From Mixophyes australis (taxonomy: Eukaryota; Chordata; Amphibia; Anura; Limnodynastidae): 64,000 nt of DNA. The stretch lies in assembly GCA_036250195.1 (NCBI GenBank), contig JAVHZZ010000003.1, forward strand, positions 340,075,375-340,139,374, written 5' to 3'. The translations under genes were made by a program, and so were the position numbers. Below are positions 35,969 through 47,670 of this stretch, piece after piece (positions within the stretch are counted from its first letter, which is position 1; each line of letters begins with the position of its first letter). The notes below the pieces were generated by a model. That model was not told the origin of the DNA and did not search any database. It was given only the letters and a program-made list of their open reading frames with translations.

Positions 35969-38797
35969 TCATCGCAATGAGGCCCAGTAGGCCAATTTAA
36001 AACGCAGGTTGCCTACAATGTTCCCAATATGTACGTGGAGGCCTTCCAGGTCCTCCACAATTTGACCCATGTGGGCCATCAGTTCTGCTGCGGTGGGTGG
36101 TGGTGGAGGCCAATTGCCAGCTTCCTCAGTGGGTGCTGAAAGAAATCAGAAATTAAACATTACATACATGGATACATATTTCATCAAACAGACAGGATTT
36201 ACTAGAGATGTTTACTGTTACATTACTTTCAAAACTTAGGCCTCTGGCCACAAAACCATTTGCACGCACATTAGACATCGAGAAGGCATTCGAATCAATG
36301 TACTAAAATCTGGTGAGCCACGGGGAGAGGGCCATGTACAGGGTTGTCTTATCCAGCATTATTGGCCCCAGGTCCTATGCACTACATGGGCCACTACCTA
36401 TACAATCACTCACAGGAATTCAAACGATTTTGGTGTATATTAGATTTTATAAACAAGTCATTAATATACTGACGAGTTGACCAGGCTAGCGGCCACATTG
36501 TTTTGCCCAATGCCCTGCGTGCCCATGTGTTAAGATGGCTATGGCTGTGGTTTGAGTGTTTAATGCGCCTAAAATGTATAGGCAGATATTATAAGTGTTC
36601 GACCTGTGGCATTTAAGGCACCATTTAATCAACATATGTCACAGCAGGGATTATGTACAAGTATAATGCACATGTCAATCTTGTATAACTATGTCCATCA
36701 CTTATCGCAAATACTTACAATCTTCCAACTCCACTGCCTCTTGGCTGCCTGATGTGGAGTCCGCTAAATCCTGGGGCTCCCGGTCAGCCTGCTCCTCATC
36801 CTCCTCCACCGCTGCTGCCACTGGCACCGGCACTGGCACCGCCTCCTCCTCCTCCTGCTCCTCCACTGCCATTGCCACTGGCACCGCCTCCTCCTCCTCC
36901 TCCGACACTGCCACTGCCACTGGCACCGCCTCCTCCTCCTGCGACACTGCCACTGCCACTGGCACCGCCTCCTCCTCCTCCTGCGACACTGCCACTGGCA
37001 CCGCCTCCTCCTCCTGCGACACTGCCACTGGCACCGCCGCCTCCTCCTGCGACACTGCCACTGGCACCGCCGCCTCCTCCTCCTCCGATGACAGTGGCAC
37101 TGCCACCGCCACTGGCTGCTGCTCCTCCTCCTCCTCCTCCTCAGCTGCCTGCGCCTCGACTAATGCCCGGCGGCGTTGGCGGCGTTCCCAGCGTGCTCGG
37201 TCTGTTTGAAAAAAGGAAATATAAACAAAAGGACATGTTAACACAATCACCATTTGAAAAAAACTATTGTATTTTGACAATCAGGTGATCATACATATTT
37301 AATCAACTTTACATTGTCACCAGGCATAAATATTTGCTACTAACAATGCAAGGAGGTAAACATGATGAACACAAAGCATTTCACATGACTTGTCAGCCCA
37401 GCACAGTGGTCTAGTGGTTAGCACGTCTGCCTCACAGCACTGGGGTCAGGAGTTCAACTCCCTGATGATAGTTACATATGTTTGGAGGCTTGCTCCATAT
37501 TTGCATGTGTTGTCTACCACACTCCCCAAACATACTACTGGCCGCCTAATTAGGTTTTGTTCACATTTGGCCGTAGTATGTTTTTTTCATGTAGGTGCTT
37601 TTAAGTCATCAAACTCCCTTGGCCCTGGTCAATTAGTTCTCTACAGGACCACCGAATTAGTGGATGGAGGTCAAAAAGCTTTGAATGTTGAGTATACTTT
37701 GGAAATCACCCTTTGTTGGGACTACCTTACAGTCTAAAAGAGTCTAAATAGGCAGTTAAGTAATAATTGATTAGCTATATCTAGCACACTATCTAATCTG
37801 TTTGCATCTTATGGGAGCTTGCAAAAATCAGTCTAAACACTAAGGTGTTTTGTATTTGAAACGTGCCTTTTAAATCTTGGCCCAATAATGACAACACATC
37901 TTCCACTCCAAAATGTTTTTAAGGTTAGACTAGCAAGTTACAGCACTCGGGTCAAGACTTAGAATGCCTGATTTCCTAAACCACACTTAATGGTGAGAAT
38001 TGTCACACAAAAACATTTAGGTCAGTAAATGGTTAGCAGACACATTTAGGACACAGGAGCCAAAGCTTTTTGGGTGCACTGGAAGGGGCATGACCTTTAT
38101 AGTGTGCTTGCACATTGTTATGTAGGCCATGTCAGGTGTTTAGGGTGAACATATTTACAAACATAGGGCCTGATTCATGAAGGATCCTTAACTTGAGAAA
38201 CTTCTTATTTCAGTCTCCTGGACAAAACCATGTTACAATGCAAGGGGTGCAAATTAGTAATCTGTTTTGACCATAAATTAAATACTGACTGCTTTTTCAT
38301 GTAGCACACAAATATCAACTTTAAACTTCCGTGTACAAATAATCTATCAAGTATCTGTGTGCTAAATGAAAAAACAGTCAGTATTTAACTTATGTGCAAA
38401 ACTGAACACTAATTTGCACCCCTTGCATTGTAACATGGTTTTGTCCAGGAGACTGAAATAAGAAGTTTCTCAAGTTAAGGATCCTTCATGAATCAGGGCC
38501 ATAGAGCAAATATATATATATGTTGACTTTTTTTTGGCGATTAGTAGAGAACTCACTTATTCTGATCTCCCTACGGAGCTCCTCCAGAAGCTGGGGCTGG
38601 CGGCGCCGGAGATCGCTCCACCGCCGTTGGAGCTGAACGGTGCTCCGCCGAATGTTGTATCGGAGGCGGAGGCGTCTGCGGACCCTTTGATAGGCCCGCA
38701 CCTTCACCTCGTTGGACACATACCGTCCAGAGGGTACATTGTCCATACCCTCTGCAAGGACTCTCAGCTCACGCCTGCTGAAAATTGCAGCCCTCAT
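35969..38797 (-). CDS. gene B: Myb/SANT-like protein with acidic repeats, three exons
   Basis: Minus strand; exons 38,797-38,557, 37,201-36,719 and 36,135-35,969. Donors are ATAA|GTGAGT and GATT|GTAAGT; acceptors are TTTTTTCAAACAG and TTTCTTTCAG; phases match and the 296-residue frame is open. Residues 1-80 form a SANT/trihelix-like domain: MRAAIFSRRELRVLAEGMD and, near the exon end, VQLQRRWSDLRRR. Residues about 100-230 alternate Glu runs with PVAVAV (codon-repeat rich). The end, MAHMGQIVEDLEGLHVHIGN, has a heptad pattern that could mediate association. An upstream in-frame ATG at 38,938 would add 47 residues; the inner one fits the domain start and has A at -3. By analogy with Harbinger Myb-like proteins it may bind element ends and recruit a transposase. 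Intron 1 holds a MITE and a SINE. Confidence 0.7.
37395..37700 (+). repeat. tRNA-headed SINE (in gene B intron 1)
   Basis: Box A TAGTGGTTAGCACGTCTGCC and box B AGGAGTTCAACTCCC follow a CAGCACAGTGGT start, matching the head of the SINE at 58.36 kb. The tail is diverged. Confidence 0.7.
38166..38500. mobile_element. 335-bp palindromic MITE, family M1
   Basis: The two halves are near-perfect inverted repeats, starting GGGCCTGATTCATGAAGGAT. ATA flanks both sides (38,163-38,165, 38,501-38,503). It lies in gene B intron 1. Its terminal bases resemble those of the giant element that contains it. Confidence 0.85.
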
Positions 38798-40026
38798 TTT
38801 GGTATAATGTCTATAACACAAAATGGGGGCCTCTGCGTTCCGATTGGTTCGCTGAGCACGTATGGGCGTGCTCACGTCACACGCGGAGCTTTCACACACC
38901 TGTGTTGTGACTCTGATTGTCTCTCCCACCAAGAACATGGCGGGCGCCTGCACTGAGACGAGTACAGTGTGCTCCGCAATTAGGAAGAAGAGTGTACACC
39001 TGGTTTATTAATTCAACACTCCATTTAAACCCACCTGTGCTTTGGTCTAGTGCCTGTTCATTCGCTTTTTAGCCTGGATAGAGCACAGTCAAGATTTCAT
39101 TACATTACATTTGGATGATTGTTCTAAGAAGCCAACAACAAACAGTAAGTACCAAACTAAATCAGAGATTGAAAGTTTTTTTTTTTTTTGTGTTCTCCTA
39201 AAGTTTTCTGCCTACAGTATGCTAAGTTCTTTTGAACCTTATCCATATTCAAATTAGGAGGTTAGCTTTGTTTACCACATTACCTTTTCTTGCTTATAAA
39301 AATTAATTTTATTTTTTTTTCGCAGCCCATACCACGCATTACCCAGTTGACTATCAAAATAATTTGTGTCTTTTGTGCCAAACTTTGGAGAAAAGTAAGT
39401 ATAAGAATTTATCTAAAATTTCTGGATAGTTCCAAAATATTTTTATCTCCTAATGTAGTAAACTGTTTGCTCTGCAATATGTGTGGCCGGAATGTAAAAA
39501 AAACTGCTAAGCAAAGGGCCCCTGGCCTCACATTTAACATGTAAAGTTTTCAATAGTAGCCTACAGTATGCTAAGTTCTTTTGAAACTTATCCTTGTTCA
39601 ACGGCATAATAACTAGCTCATTGCATTGATGGACACATGGGTCCAAATGTTGGCTGATTTGTAACCAAATATTAATAATAATTACACAATATAGGGTTTG
39701 CAACTGAGTGATATCCTTCATTTTGGTGTGTAGCTAACCTGTAAACCAATGTTATGGTTTGAAAAGTGAAGAGTAGTAGTAGTAGTAGTAGGAGAATGTT
39801 GCTATAGTATTTGACTAATATGTCAGTCAAAATGCAGTGGTCAAACTAAATGGCCGTTAAATAGACAAACCACAATGTTTATTATAATAAGGGGCATGTG
39901 TTTTAGACCTAGTTAGAAGTTTGTGAAATTGTACCTTATGTAGGGGGGGAATGTGCTTAGATTCTGTATCACCACCTGACTGTGTGCATTGCCTATAAAG
40001 ACACAACTTATCTTTGAAATAGGAAT
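38798..40026. promoter_or_regulatory. shared divergent promoter region and 5' leader exons of gene A
   Basis: Genes A and B start 1.23 kb apart and point away from each other. Two splice-bracketed non-coding stretches on the plus strand suggest leader exons of gene A: one ending at 39,144 (AACA|GTAAGTACC) and one at 39,326-39,394 (after a (T)n CGCAG acceptor, before AAAA|GTAAGTATA). The ATG exon then follows GAAATAG|GAATATG. Transcription starts cannot be located. Confidence 0.5.
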
Positions 40027-42089
40027 ATGTCTGATGCTGGCCCAAGTAATGTGGAGGCACCAGGGCTGCCAACTAGGCGTAAAAACAACTTCATAGAGGA
40101 GGAGCTGGAGGTGCTGGTAGAAGAGGTTCTGGCGAGGTTCCACAGTGGGAACCGCCAAATAACCGGACGCGAGCGCCAAACCCATTGGCAGGAAATCACA
40201 AGGCTCATAAATGAAATATCTCCGTATGAGCGTACAAAGGTTGAAGTACAGAAAAGGTACGAATTAAATTTAAAAATAATAGCCCTATTTAACTTTACTG
40301 ACTGTGTGTATTTGTCAAATAATATATATAGATATCGCTAGAGATAAATATGGATATTGTGACATAGTAGCATTAGTAACCTGTGAGGTGAAACCACCTT
40401 GTGACTCCAATGCATTTGTTGATCAGGCCCTTTGTTTTCAGAAACTAACACCATGGCCCTTGGTCACATTGACATAATATGTTTACCACATTATACGCGC
40501 TTCAAAAGAGCAAAATCTGTATTACTGTATGTGAAGGTTAAATTGGTGTGATTAGCAAACGTGCAATGTATTTGATTGAAAAATGTGTCATTTTGAGTTG
40601 AAGGTACTATGTGAGGCAATAATGTTTGTCTATTCCACAGATGGGCAGACTATAAAGGACGCCTGAAAGCGAAGCTTGTTGAGATTCACAGGCATGCTCA
40701 AGGCACTGGTGGGGGGCCTCGACTACGTACTACTTTAACACCCCTCGAGGAGCGGGCGAGGGCTGCAATAGCCCTGGTGGAGATAGTTGGGGTGGGCGAC
40801 ATAGACACTGGCTCTAGCCCACCCCGAACAGGAGAGGCCGCTCCACTAGGTACATGATGAGTTTGCTTTCTTAATGTCTGTAAAGCTTTGTATCTGTCTG
40901 AGTAAAAGTGTCAACTCTCAGGATGTGTGTGTGTGAAGGTAAACTTCAATTGCACAATGTGTTTGCCTATCACATAGTAGGAAATGACATTTACACACTG
41001 AAGACAAATGGTCTCAATATGAAGGGCTCATCCTAAAATGTCAGACCATAAGTGCCAATGTTTGTATTTGGGGAGCGGAAAGGGCTGCTAGCACATTCAA
41101 GGGAAGCTGACACTTTACCAATGCTACATCACGCGTTGTAAGATGTTTTTGCCAATATAATATCGCACCTTACTCATTGATTCTAATTACTTTATTTTAC
41201 TTATCTCTCTACAGCATGTGAGCAGCAGGCGCCTGCTTCACCGGTGGATGAAGAAGTTGCCCGTGATGTGGAGGAGCCTCAGCTGGCTCCAGCTGAATAT
41301 GTAAGGCAGCGGACACTCGCACGCGCAGCCGAAAATCTTAAAGACGTCACTCTTGCACAGAATGTTCACCTGTCACACATATCAAGCACTGTCCAACACA
41401 CGGATCAGCAAATCGACCGTCTCACTAACACACTCTCCGATTTCATGAGCACACACACCTCTTTACTGACGACACTCGCCACCAAAATTGATAATTTAAA
41501 TACTTCAGTGACAAATATTGCAACACTCCTGGGTGATATCTTGCATGTCCACTCCCAACGCACCTCCGGCACAATCCCTTCACCCAGCTCAGATTATTTG
41601 TTCGGCAGCCCCCATACCCAGTTGTCTGTCGCCTCCGCCCTCCCTGATGTGTCTGTCGCCTCCGCCCTCCCTGATGTGTCTGTCGCCTCCGCCCTCCCTG
41701 ATGTGTCTGTCGCCTCCGCCCTCCCTGATGTGTCTGTCGCCTCCGCCCTCCCTGATGTGTCTGTCGCCTCCGCCCTCCCTGATGTGTCTGTCGCCTCCGC
41801 CCTCCCTGATGTGTCTGTCGCCTCCGCCCTCCCTGATCCCGAACTATGTCGTCTTATGTGTTTTGCCTTTGCTCGTGGCTATGGCCAATCCCCCGTTGTG
41901 CCCACTTCCCCCTCGCCTGTCGTGGCCCCATCCCCATCCCCTGACCCTGCACCTTCACCTCGTCGGACACAACCCGCTTGCCTTGCCCCATTGCCTGGTT
42001 CCTCTGACTCCTCTACATCACGGGTGACAAGAAGTCGGAGTAGGGGAGCCTCCCGTCCAACCGGCTTTAAAAAAACACGGAAAAAGTAA
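40027..42089 (+). CDS. gene A: Myb/SANT-like protein with 9-residue repeats, three exons
   Basis: Exons 40,027-40,256, 40,641-40,849 and 41,215-42,089. Donors are AAAAG|GTACGA and CACTAG|GTACAT; acceptors are TATTCCACAG and CTCTCTACAG; codon phases agree and the 437-residue frame is intact. A Myb/SANT-like domain (about residues 18-92, closing with VEVQKRWADYKGRLKAKL across the first junction) resembles the NAIF1/Harbinger Myb type. Residues 174-253 are heptad-rich (likely coiled coil). Eight tandem copies of SVASALPDV cover residues 284-354 (27-bp repeat, 41,625-41,837). A Pro/Ser-rich part and a basic tail (TRSRSRGASRPTGFKKTRKK) look like a nuclear signal. AATAAA lies at 42,160. Expected role: nuclear protein that binds the element and helps a transposase. 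No transposase partner was found in the window. Confidence 0.78.
41625..41837 (+). repeat. 27-bp coding minisatellite in gene A
   Basis: Eight nearly identical copies of TCTGTCGCCTCCGCCCTCCC followed by TGATGTG. The unit length keeps the frame. Confidence 0.97.
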
Positions 42090-42347
42090 TTTGTATTGTT
42101 TTAACCTAACAAATATAGTTTAATATATGACGAAAATATGTATTTTTTTTTTATTTTATAATAAAAAAAATTCCTACTACTGAAATGTCTATTTCTTTTT
42201 TACGGCAGATTCCATAATGTTTTTTGTAATAACAATGCTTGTTATCAAGTCTAACCATAGTATAATCTCCAAACAAACTGGCTGATTCATTAACGTATTC
42301 AAACAAATATGTATATAATATCAGTGTGCTGACCAAAACCATGCCAT

Positions 42348-42663
42348 GGCCCTGATTGAGTAATGAACCTAGATGTCAAGGATACATATTTCTGAATGCT
42401 GCTCAAAAGCCTTTTAAAATGCAAGTGGTGCAAAATAGCAATAGGTTTAGAGCACGAAAAAAAAAAAAAAATGTCTGTATCCTAATGTACCACACAAATA
42501 CTTGATAGCTTATTTGTACACTGAAATGTTCATGTCAGGTAGGACCTCTCCTACCCCAAAATTACATCTCCAATGACATTTTTGGTTTACATTCCCCTCC
42601 AAACTGACATGCTTTGCCCTTGCTTAGTTACTTTGCCTTACCTTTCCAGAATGAATCTGGCCC
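42348..42663. mobile_element. diverged M1-like MITE
   Basis: The ends GGCCCTGATTGAG and GAATCTGGCC are imperfect inverted repeats with CAT on both sides, and the middle retains AAAATGCAAGTGGTGCAAA and CAAATACTTGATAGCTTATT, as in the MITE at 38.2 kb. Confidence 0.6.
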
Positions 42664-43150
42664 ATGGTTTGCTGAAGAAGACTTAAACAAGAGGTGTATC
42701 AAGGTAAGCTTCTTAATGCTTTTGCCACAGTGTTTCTTTATTTGCCTGACGAAATAATTGCAAACACAACATGCAACTACAGTGCCCCTTTAGAGGTAGG
42801 GCAAATCATTCTGTCAAGAAAGTATTGCATTTGCAAACTGTAACCTGACACAAAGGAGCCACAAAAGACAGGTGTTAAGGTAACCCAAATAAATTTTAAT
42901 ATTTTTTTTCCCATGATGGCACAGGACAAATATTGTTAACTACTATTTTGTACAGGTACGAATCTGTGCTAATTCTAAAAATCTAATAAGGGATTTGTAT
43001 TTAAGATTAGTGCTAATGCACAGTGTGTGGTACACTGGACGTCATTTAGCATAACAGTTATTTACATGTAACCTCATGACCTTATTGCACTAAGCACATA
43101 TAGGTTGGGTCTCACATTTGGATCTTAGGTGCACTTACCCCATCAGCCGC

Positions 43151-43620
43151 TGTCATATCACGGCTACCTGGGTGCCTTCTGGTCGTCAGCAACATTCCCG
43201 TCCTCCACAGCTCCGTTTGTAATCAAACACACACTGTTTGTTCTGCTGCATGTGCACAGGCATCTTGGATGCAGTCAGGTGATCATTCCAGATCAACCAG
43301 ATTCAGCACCTGTGATCCCATTAAGTGCTCAGCCAATAGTTGCTTGGGACAAACCATTTAAAGCTGCTGCTGTGATCTGTTCATTGCCTGAACAACACAC
43401 TTCTCTCTAGTGGATAGTTATTGGCCCCAGTGTTTCTGGCTGCATTACAAAATCAGTGTTTGTGTCCACATTCTCAGACTGCTCATTCCCCTGCTAGATT
43501 GGACAATCAGCAAGAACATGAGCAGGAAGATCATCCAGGCTGCTCTGTTCAGATTCACACCTGCTGCAGGTAATCCCAAGGGTCCCTGATTCGGATCAAG
43601 AAATACAGACTAACGTGACA
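43151..43620. mobile_element. possible solo LTR
   Basis: Begins TGTCATATCACGG and ends AACGTGACA, so the termini TGTCA/TGACA are inverted repeats as in many gypsy LTRs. No coding region and no flanking duplication were seen. Confidence 0.35.
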
Positions 43621-44199
43621 GTTTGACACACTATAAGGGTGTATGTAGTGCTGTGTGTCTGACTAATCATGTAAGACGCAAATGAAAAAGCTTGGAGTAT
43701 AGATATGGTTTGGTCAGGCAAAGAAGCACACTCTGTAATACAAGTAGACTCCAAGAGGTAGTTTGTCCACCAAACTCCTCTATCCTGTAAAGACTTTTCC
43801 AAACTCTATGATCTGATCCCCCCAATCCATGATAGTTTAAACCAATCTGGAACCTTGAATACATTATTATAACAAACAGACCCTAGAGTTTCTTACGTAA
43901 TGTACACTAATACATTCATTGTTAAAGTGGGCACGTCACTTGGATTTGGCTCCCTTCCAGTTTTGGAAAACATTTATGCAAGGCCAAGCAATTTTCTATA
44001 ACGGGCAACATATTATCGTGTGAAGCTTGGTATGTTGTGATTTCTTGCCAATACAGACACAGGTACCCATTGCACACGTTCACCCTCTATAAGCCAAAAA
44101 AACTGGATGCCTCACCTAACAATGTAAACATCAACAATATCTACCAGACATTAATCCCTCAAAATACTGTGTGCTCGGCCCAACACTCTTGGATTAGAT

Positions 44200-44382
44200 C
44201 AGGGGTGGGCAAACCTGTCCTCAAGGGCCATATCCAGTTCATGTTTTTAGGATTTCTGTCTGTAGAAACAGGTGGGATAATTACTGACCCAGCCAAATAG
44301 ATTAACTCAGCTGTACATGATTAAAGAAATCCTAAAAACATGAACTGGATATGGCCCTTGAGGACAGGTTTGCCCACCCCTG
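44200..44382. mobile_element. 183-bp hAT MITE
   Basis: Long inverted repeats beginning CAGGGGTGGGCAAACCTGTC, with a perfect 8-bp target duplication GATTAGAT at 44,192-44,199 and 44,383-44,390. This is the classic hAT signature. Confidence 0.95.
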
Positions 44383-44815
44383 GATTAGATGGTGGTAAAG
44401 GAATTTGAACATGGAGCCATAATCCTAAAGGGAGGATATCTGTACATTAAGGCTTTGTACTTCCCTTGCCCAAGGCATGGACAAATGCTGCAAATTATTG
44501 TTAACATTGACTAGCATGTTTAAACAGACATAGGTGGTATTACGACACACACTTTGAAGAGAAACAAAGGTGGAATGTTAATTTGTCACTACTTTCCACT
44601 TTAAGAGGACAAGCTACATGAAAATGGTATTGAGAATAAATTTCACATTTCTACACCACAATAACATTGGAGACCTGCATTATCAGGTTCAGCAAACATA
44701 TCAAGTGACTGCTGCCTAACAATGGGTAATCAGACTAATGTAACTAGTTCTCATGTGGAATATCTATGGTGGCTGTAAGTTTACATATAGCTGCCTTGAC
44801 CAATTAGCAAACTAG

Positions 44816-45046
44816 GGGCCTGATTCATTAAGGATCTTATCTGTCATTTTTTGCTTATCTTAAGCTAATCCACTCTGTTCATGCTCAGAAAAGGGAGATA
44901 AGAAGCAAAAGCCACTGCATAAGTGACGAATTTCTTACGCTAGGATGAAAATCCATCTTTGCTTCACTCTTATCTCCCCGTTTCTTCATAACAATAAGCA
45001 TCTTACCTTTTGCACAAGATAAGAAGATTACTAATGATTCAGGCCC
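44816..45046. mobile_element. 231-bp MITE, M1-related ends
   Basis: GGGCCTGATTCATTAAGGAT on the left and, inverted, GGGCCTGAATCATTAGTAAT on the right, with TAG on both sides (44,813-44,815, 45,047-45,049). The interior repeats GATAAGAAG-type motifs. Confidence 0.85.
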
Positions 45047-46173
45047 TAGGTGATGGTATTATGGCCTTGTAGCAAGACTCCACTAGCTTAGTGCCCTAAT
45101 GCATTCCCCATAATTGTTAGTGTGGGGTTTGTGTCTGGCATGTGGGTGTTGGAACACTTTGAAACAAAGTGCCACTAGCACAAGCGAAAAATATTGTTAT
45201 CCCATTTGGCCCAGGGCCAAAAGTTGGTAGTGTGTGACCTGACACTGCTAACATTTTTGCTTTCTTTATATACATTTACCTGTAATGTGATGCCTATATT
45301 CCTACGCACATCACATGTTCGCTCTAAAAGCTGAAAGTGTCCAAACAATTTACTACTAAGCACCAAACACACATACAAACCTCCACACTATAGCCATTTT
45401 CTAAAACTATACATTTACCCCATTGAGAGTGTTTGTAGGCTATGGTGAATCTGTGGCAAAGGAGAAAATAACCACACCTAGATTTCATATTCATTTAAAA
45501 TAAAACCTGTTCCACAATAGTTTTGAAAGCACTACACATGGATTTATGGGTATTAAAATATTATTCAGTGCACTGTAGTAATGGTACAAAATGGCATGAC
45601 AACTGATTGCTGACACATTTGCAGCATAGGCTAGATTTATTACATATATGAATTCAAATGTGCTGACAAAAACAAAGCAAACAAGGTAATGGTCTGTGTG
45701 TGTAAAAATTCCTTGGATTAAGAGATGACAATCTGGCCAGACTGAAGAGAGACATAAGCAGGCTTGGAGCTCTGGGGAAATTCAACAACATGTAGTGAGA
45801 CACGAATTGCACAAATCCAAAATCCACGCCAACACACCCTGTTGAACGAAAGGCAACAAATTAATATGGCAATATTAGGTCAGACAACTTGCATTTTGAT
45901 ATCAAGAGATTGAGCAATGTATTGGCATGTGTAAAAAAGCCAGTAATATTATAGTGTATAATAATGGCTTGTGTGTTTGGACTATACCTAGGATTCTGAA
46001 TGCACTATTTGACTTAATTTGAAACACCAAACCCATATGTTACATAGCTAGCATCTGCCCATATGTTTTGTTTGTGCAACCACACATTGCAGGCTTAGTA
46101 ACGACGACATTATTGTATGGAGCACACTCACTGGCCAATCACATTTTAGTGCAGATAGCACTATACTACTTAC

Positions 46174-47333
46174 ATTTGAAAACACCCTTCACCATGGCAA
46201 CATCCACCAACTCCAAAGGGAAGTGCAATGGCAGAAAAGCCAGCACTGCAGGCCAAGTGTAATCTAAAGGCTGTAGATATAAGAAAAACAAATAAAGTGT
46301 CAATAATGTGCACTCCAACACTATATGTGCTGATCAATAAACTGTAGAAAAACCAAACATCAATTATGTTGCCACATTAGGCTGTTGATTTAAACTACCC
46401 CATTAACGTGCATTTAGCTAAAGACATTAAGGCTAAACTTGGAGGCATGAAGCTATACTTTCTACACACATTGTAAAGGTAAAATACAGGTAGGCATGGT
46501 TTTTCCCCTATTATTACACATATAAACCATTTCAGTAACACACCAGACCATGTCTATTCATATTCCCATTTTGAATAACCATACCTTAGATAATCAACCC
46601 TTGACTAAGCTTGCACATGATTTGACCACTGATCTTTTAAATGTGAAGATATTTATGTTTTGTTCCAAAAAAAATAAAAAAAAAATACAACATTGACCCC
46701 TTTCATTGTAACATGCTTTGTCCACTAGAACATTTACTTATTTTTTATCCTTTGCTCTCCTTAATGACTCAAGCACAGAGTGTTAATGTGTCTTTAAGGT
46801 AGGGTCTGAAAAACCACACTTCAAATAAAAGGTATTAGAAAAAGAAAAGAGAAAAAAAACAAAAAACAGTATGGACATTCTTAATGCAAAGTATTTTAAC
46901 AAGGGGTATGTAATAAAACAATATCTGGTTTCTACTTACCACACACACAGACAAATGTGGAATGTCAATAAGCAATCACTAGACACCCAAAAAACACAAT
47001 CCAGGACCAAGATCTGTGGAGGGGAGGGTAAACAGGTACAAAATAAATCAATATAGATGGATAATCTTTATGTGTGTCACTACAGTCGAGAGGTATCTAT
47101 GCAGAGACACATCCCAAGTCTACACAGTTGCCTCAATATTCAAACTCTGCATCTAATTAAAGACTTTTCCACTAACCTTCAACATAAAATTCTTAACCAT
47201 TATGACCTTTCAGCATAATTTTCTATCTGTATCTCACCAATATCTTTTCCTACAAATAAACATGAGTGTTGAGCAAGGTACAGCAATAAACTGCAGAGAT
47301 TATGAAACATTTCACCATTAAGTGCTACTTACC
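46174..47333 (-). other. possible exon chain, minus strand
   Basis: Three segments are bracketed by good splice signals on the minus strand: one ending at 47,333 (TTCTGG|GTAAGTAG); one at 47,013-46,940 (acceptor CCCTCCCCTCCACAG, donor GTGTG|GTAAGTAG); and one at 46,270-46,174 (acceptor TTCTTATATCTACAG, donor CAAAT|GTAAGTAG). The last holds GCCATGG, a good start context. A further acceptor, CTTTCGTTCAACAG, near 45,841 would keep a frame open for about 60 codons, without similarity to any protein I know. Could be a long non-coding RNA, a decayed gene, or chance. Confidence 0.25.
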
Positions 47334-47670
47334 CAGAATTGTGAATCTCCCAACAACACAGAAAGCCAAGCAAGGTCTTTTTAAGTAACACTGTAATTAG
47401 TGAATTAAATGCAGGTGAGTAGGCTGGAGAGTATGCCGGACACGTCATTAGGAGCACGCAGGTGCGTTCTAATTAGCCAAGTGTGGTTTTGTGTAAAAGT
47501 GACCTGACATGTGAGCAACGTTTATTTTCTGTAGGTAAGTAGAGATTATAACGATTATTACAGATGTCATTAATGAGCTAAGCTGTTAGTGTTGTGGCAA
47601 TAGTATGGGTAAAATAGTTTTAAGTACAATTCTATGAGGTATTATTCATTTGCATGTGCTACATTTAGAT

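Noticed and set aside
36752..37288. Plus-strand proline/alanine-rich frames opposite gene B exon 2
   Set aside because: Shadows of the GAG-rich acidic repeat on the minus strand, where splice sites and phase agree.
41518..42027. Second plus-strand frame overlapping gene A exon 3
   Set aside because: Shadow frame through the 27-bp repeat; the gene A frame is the one matching the upstream exons.
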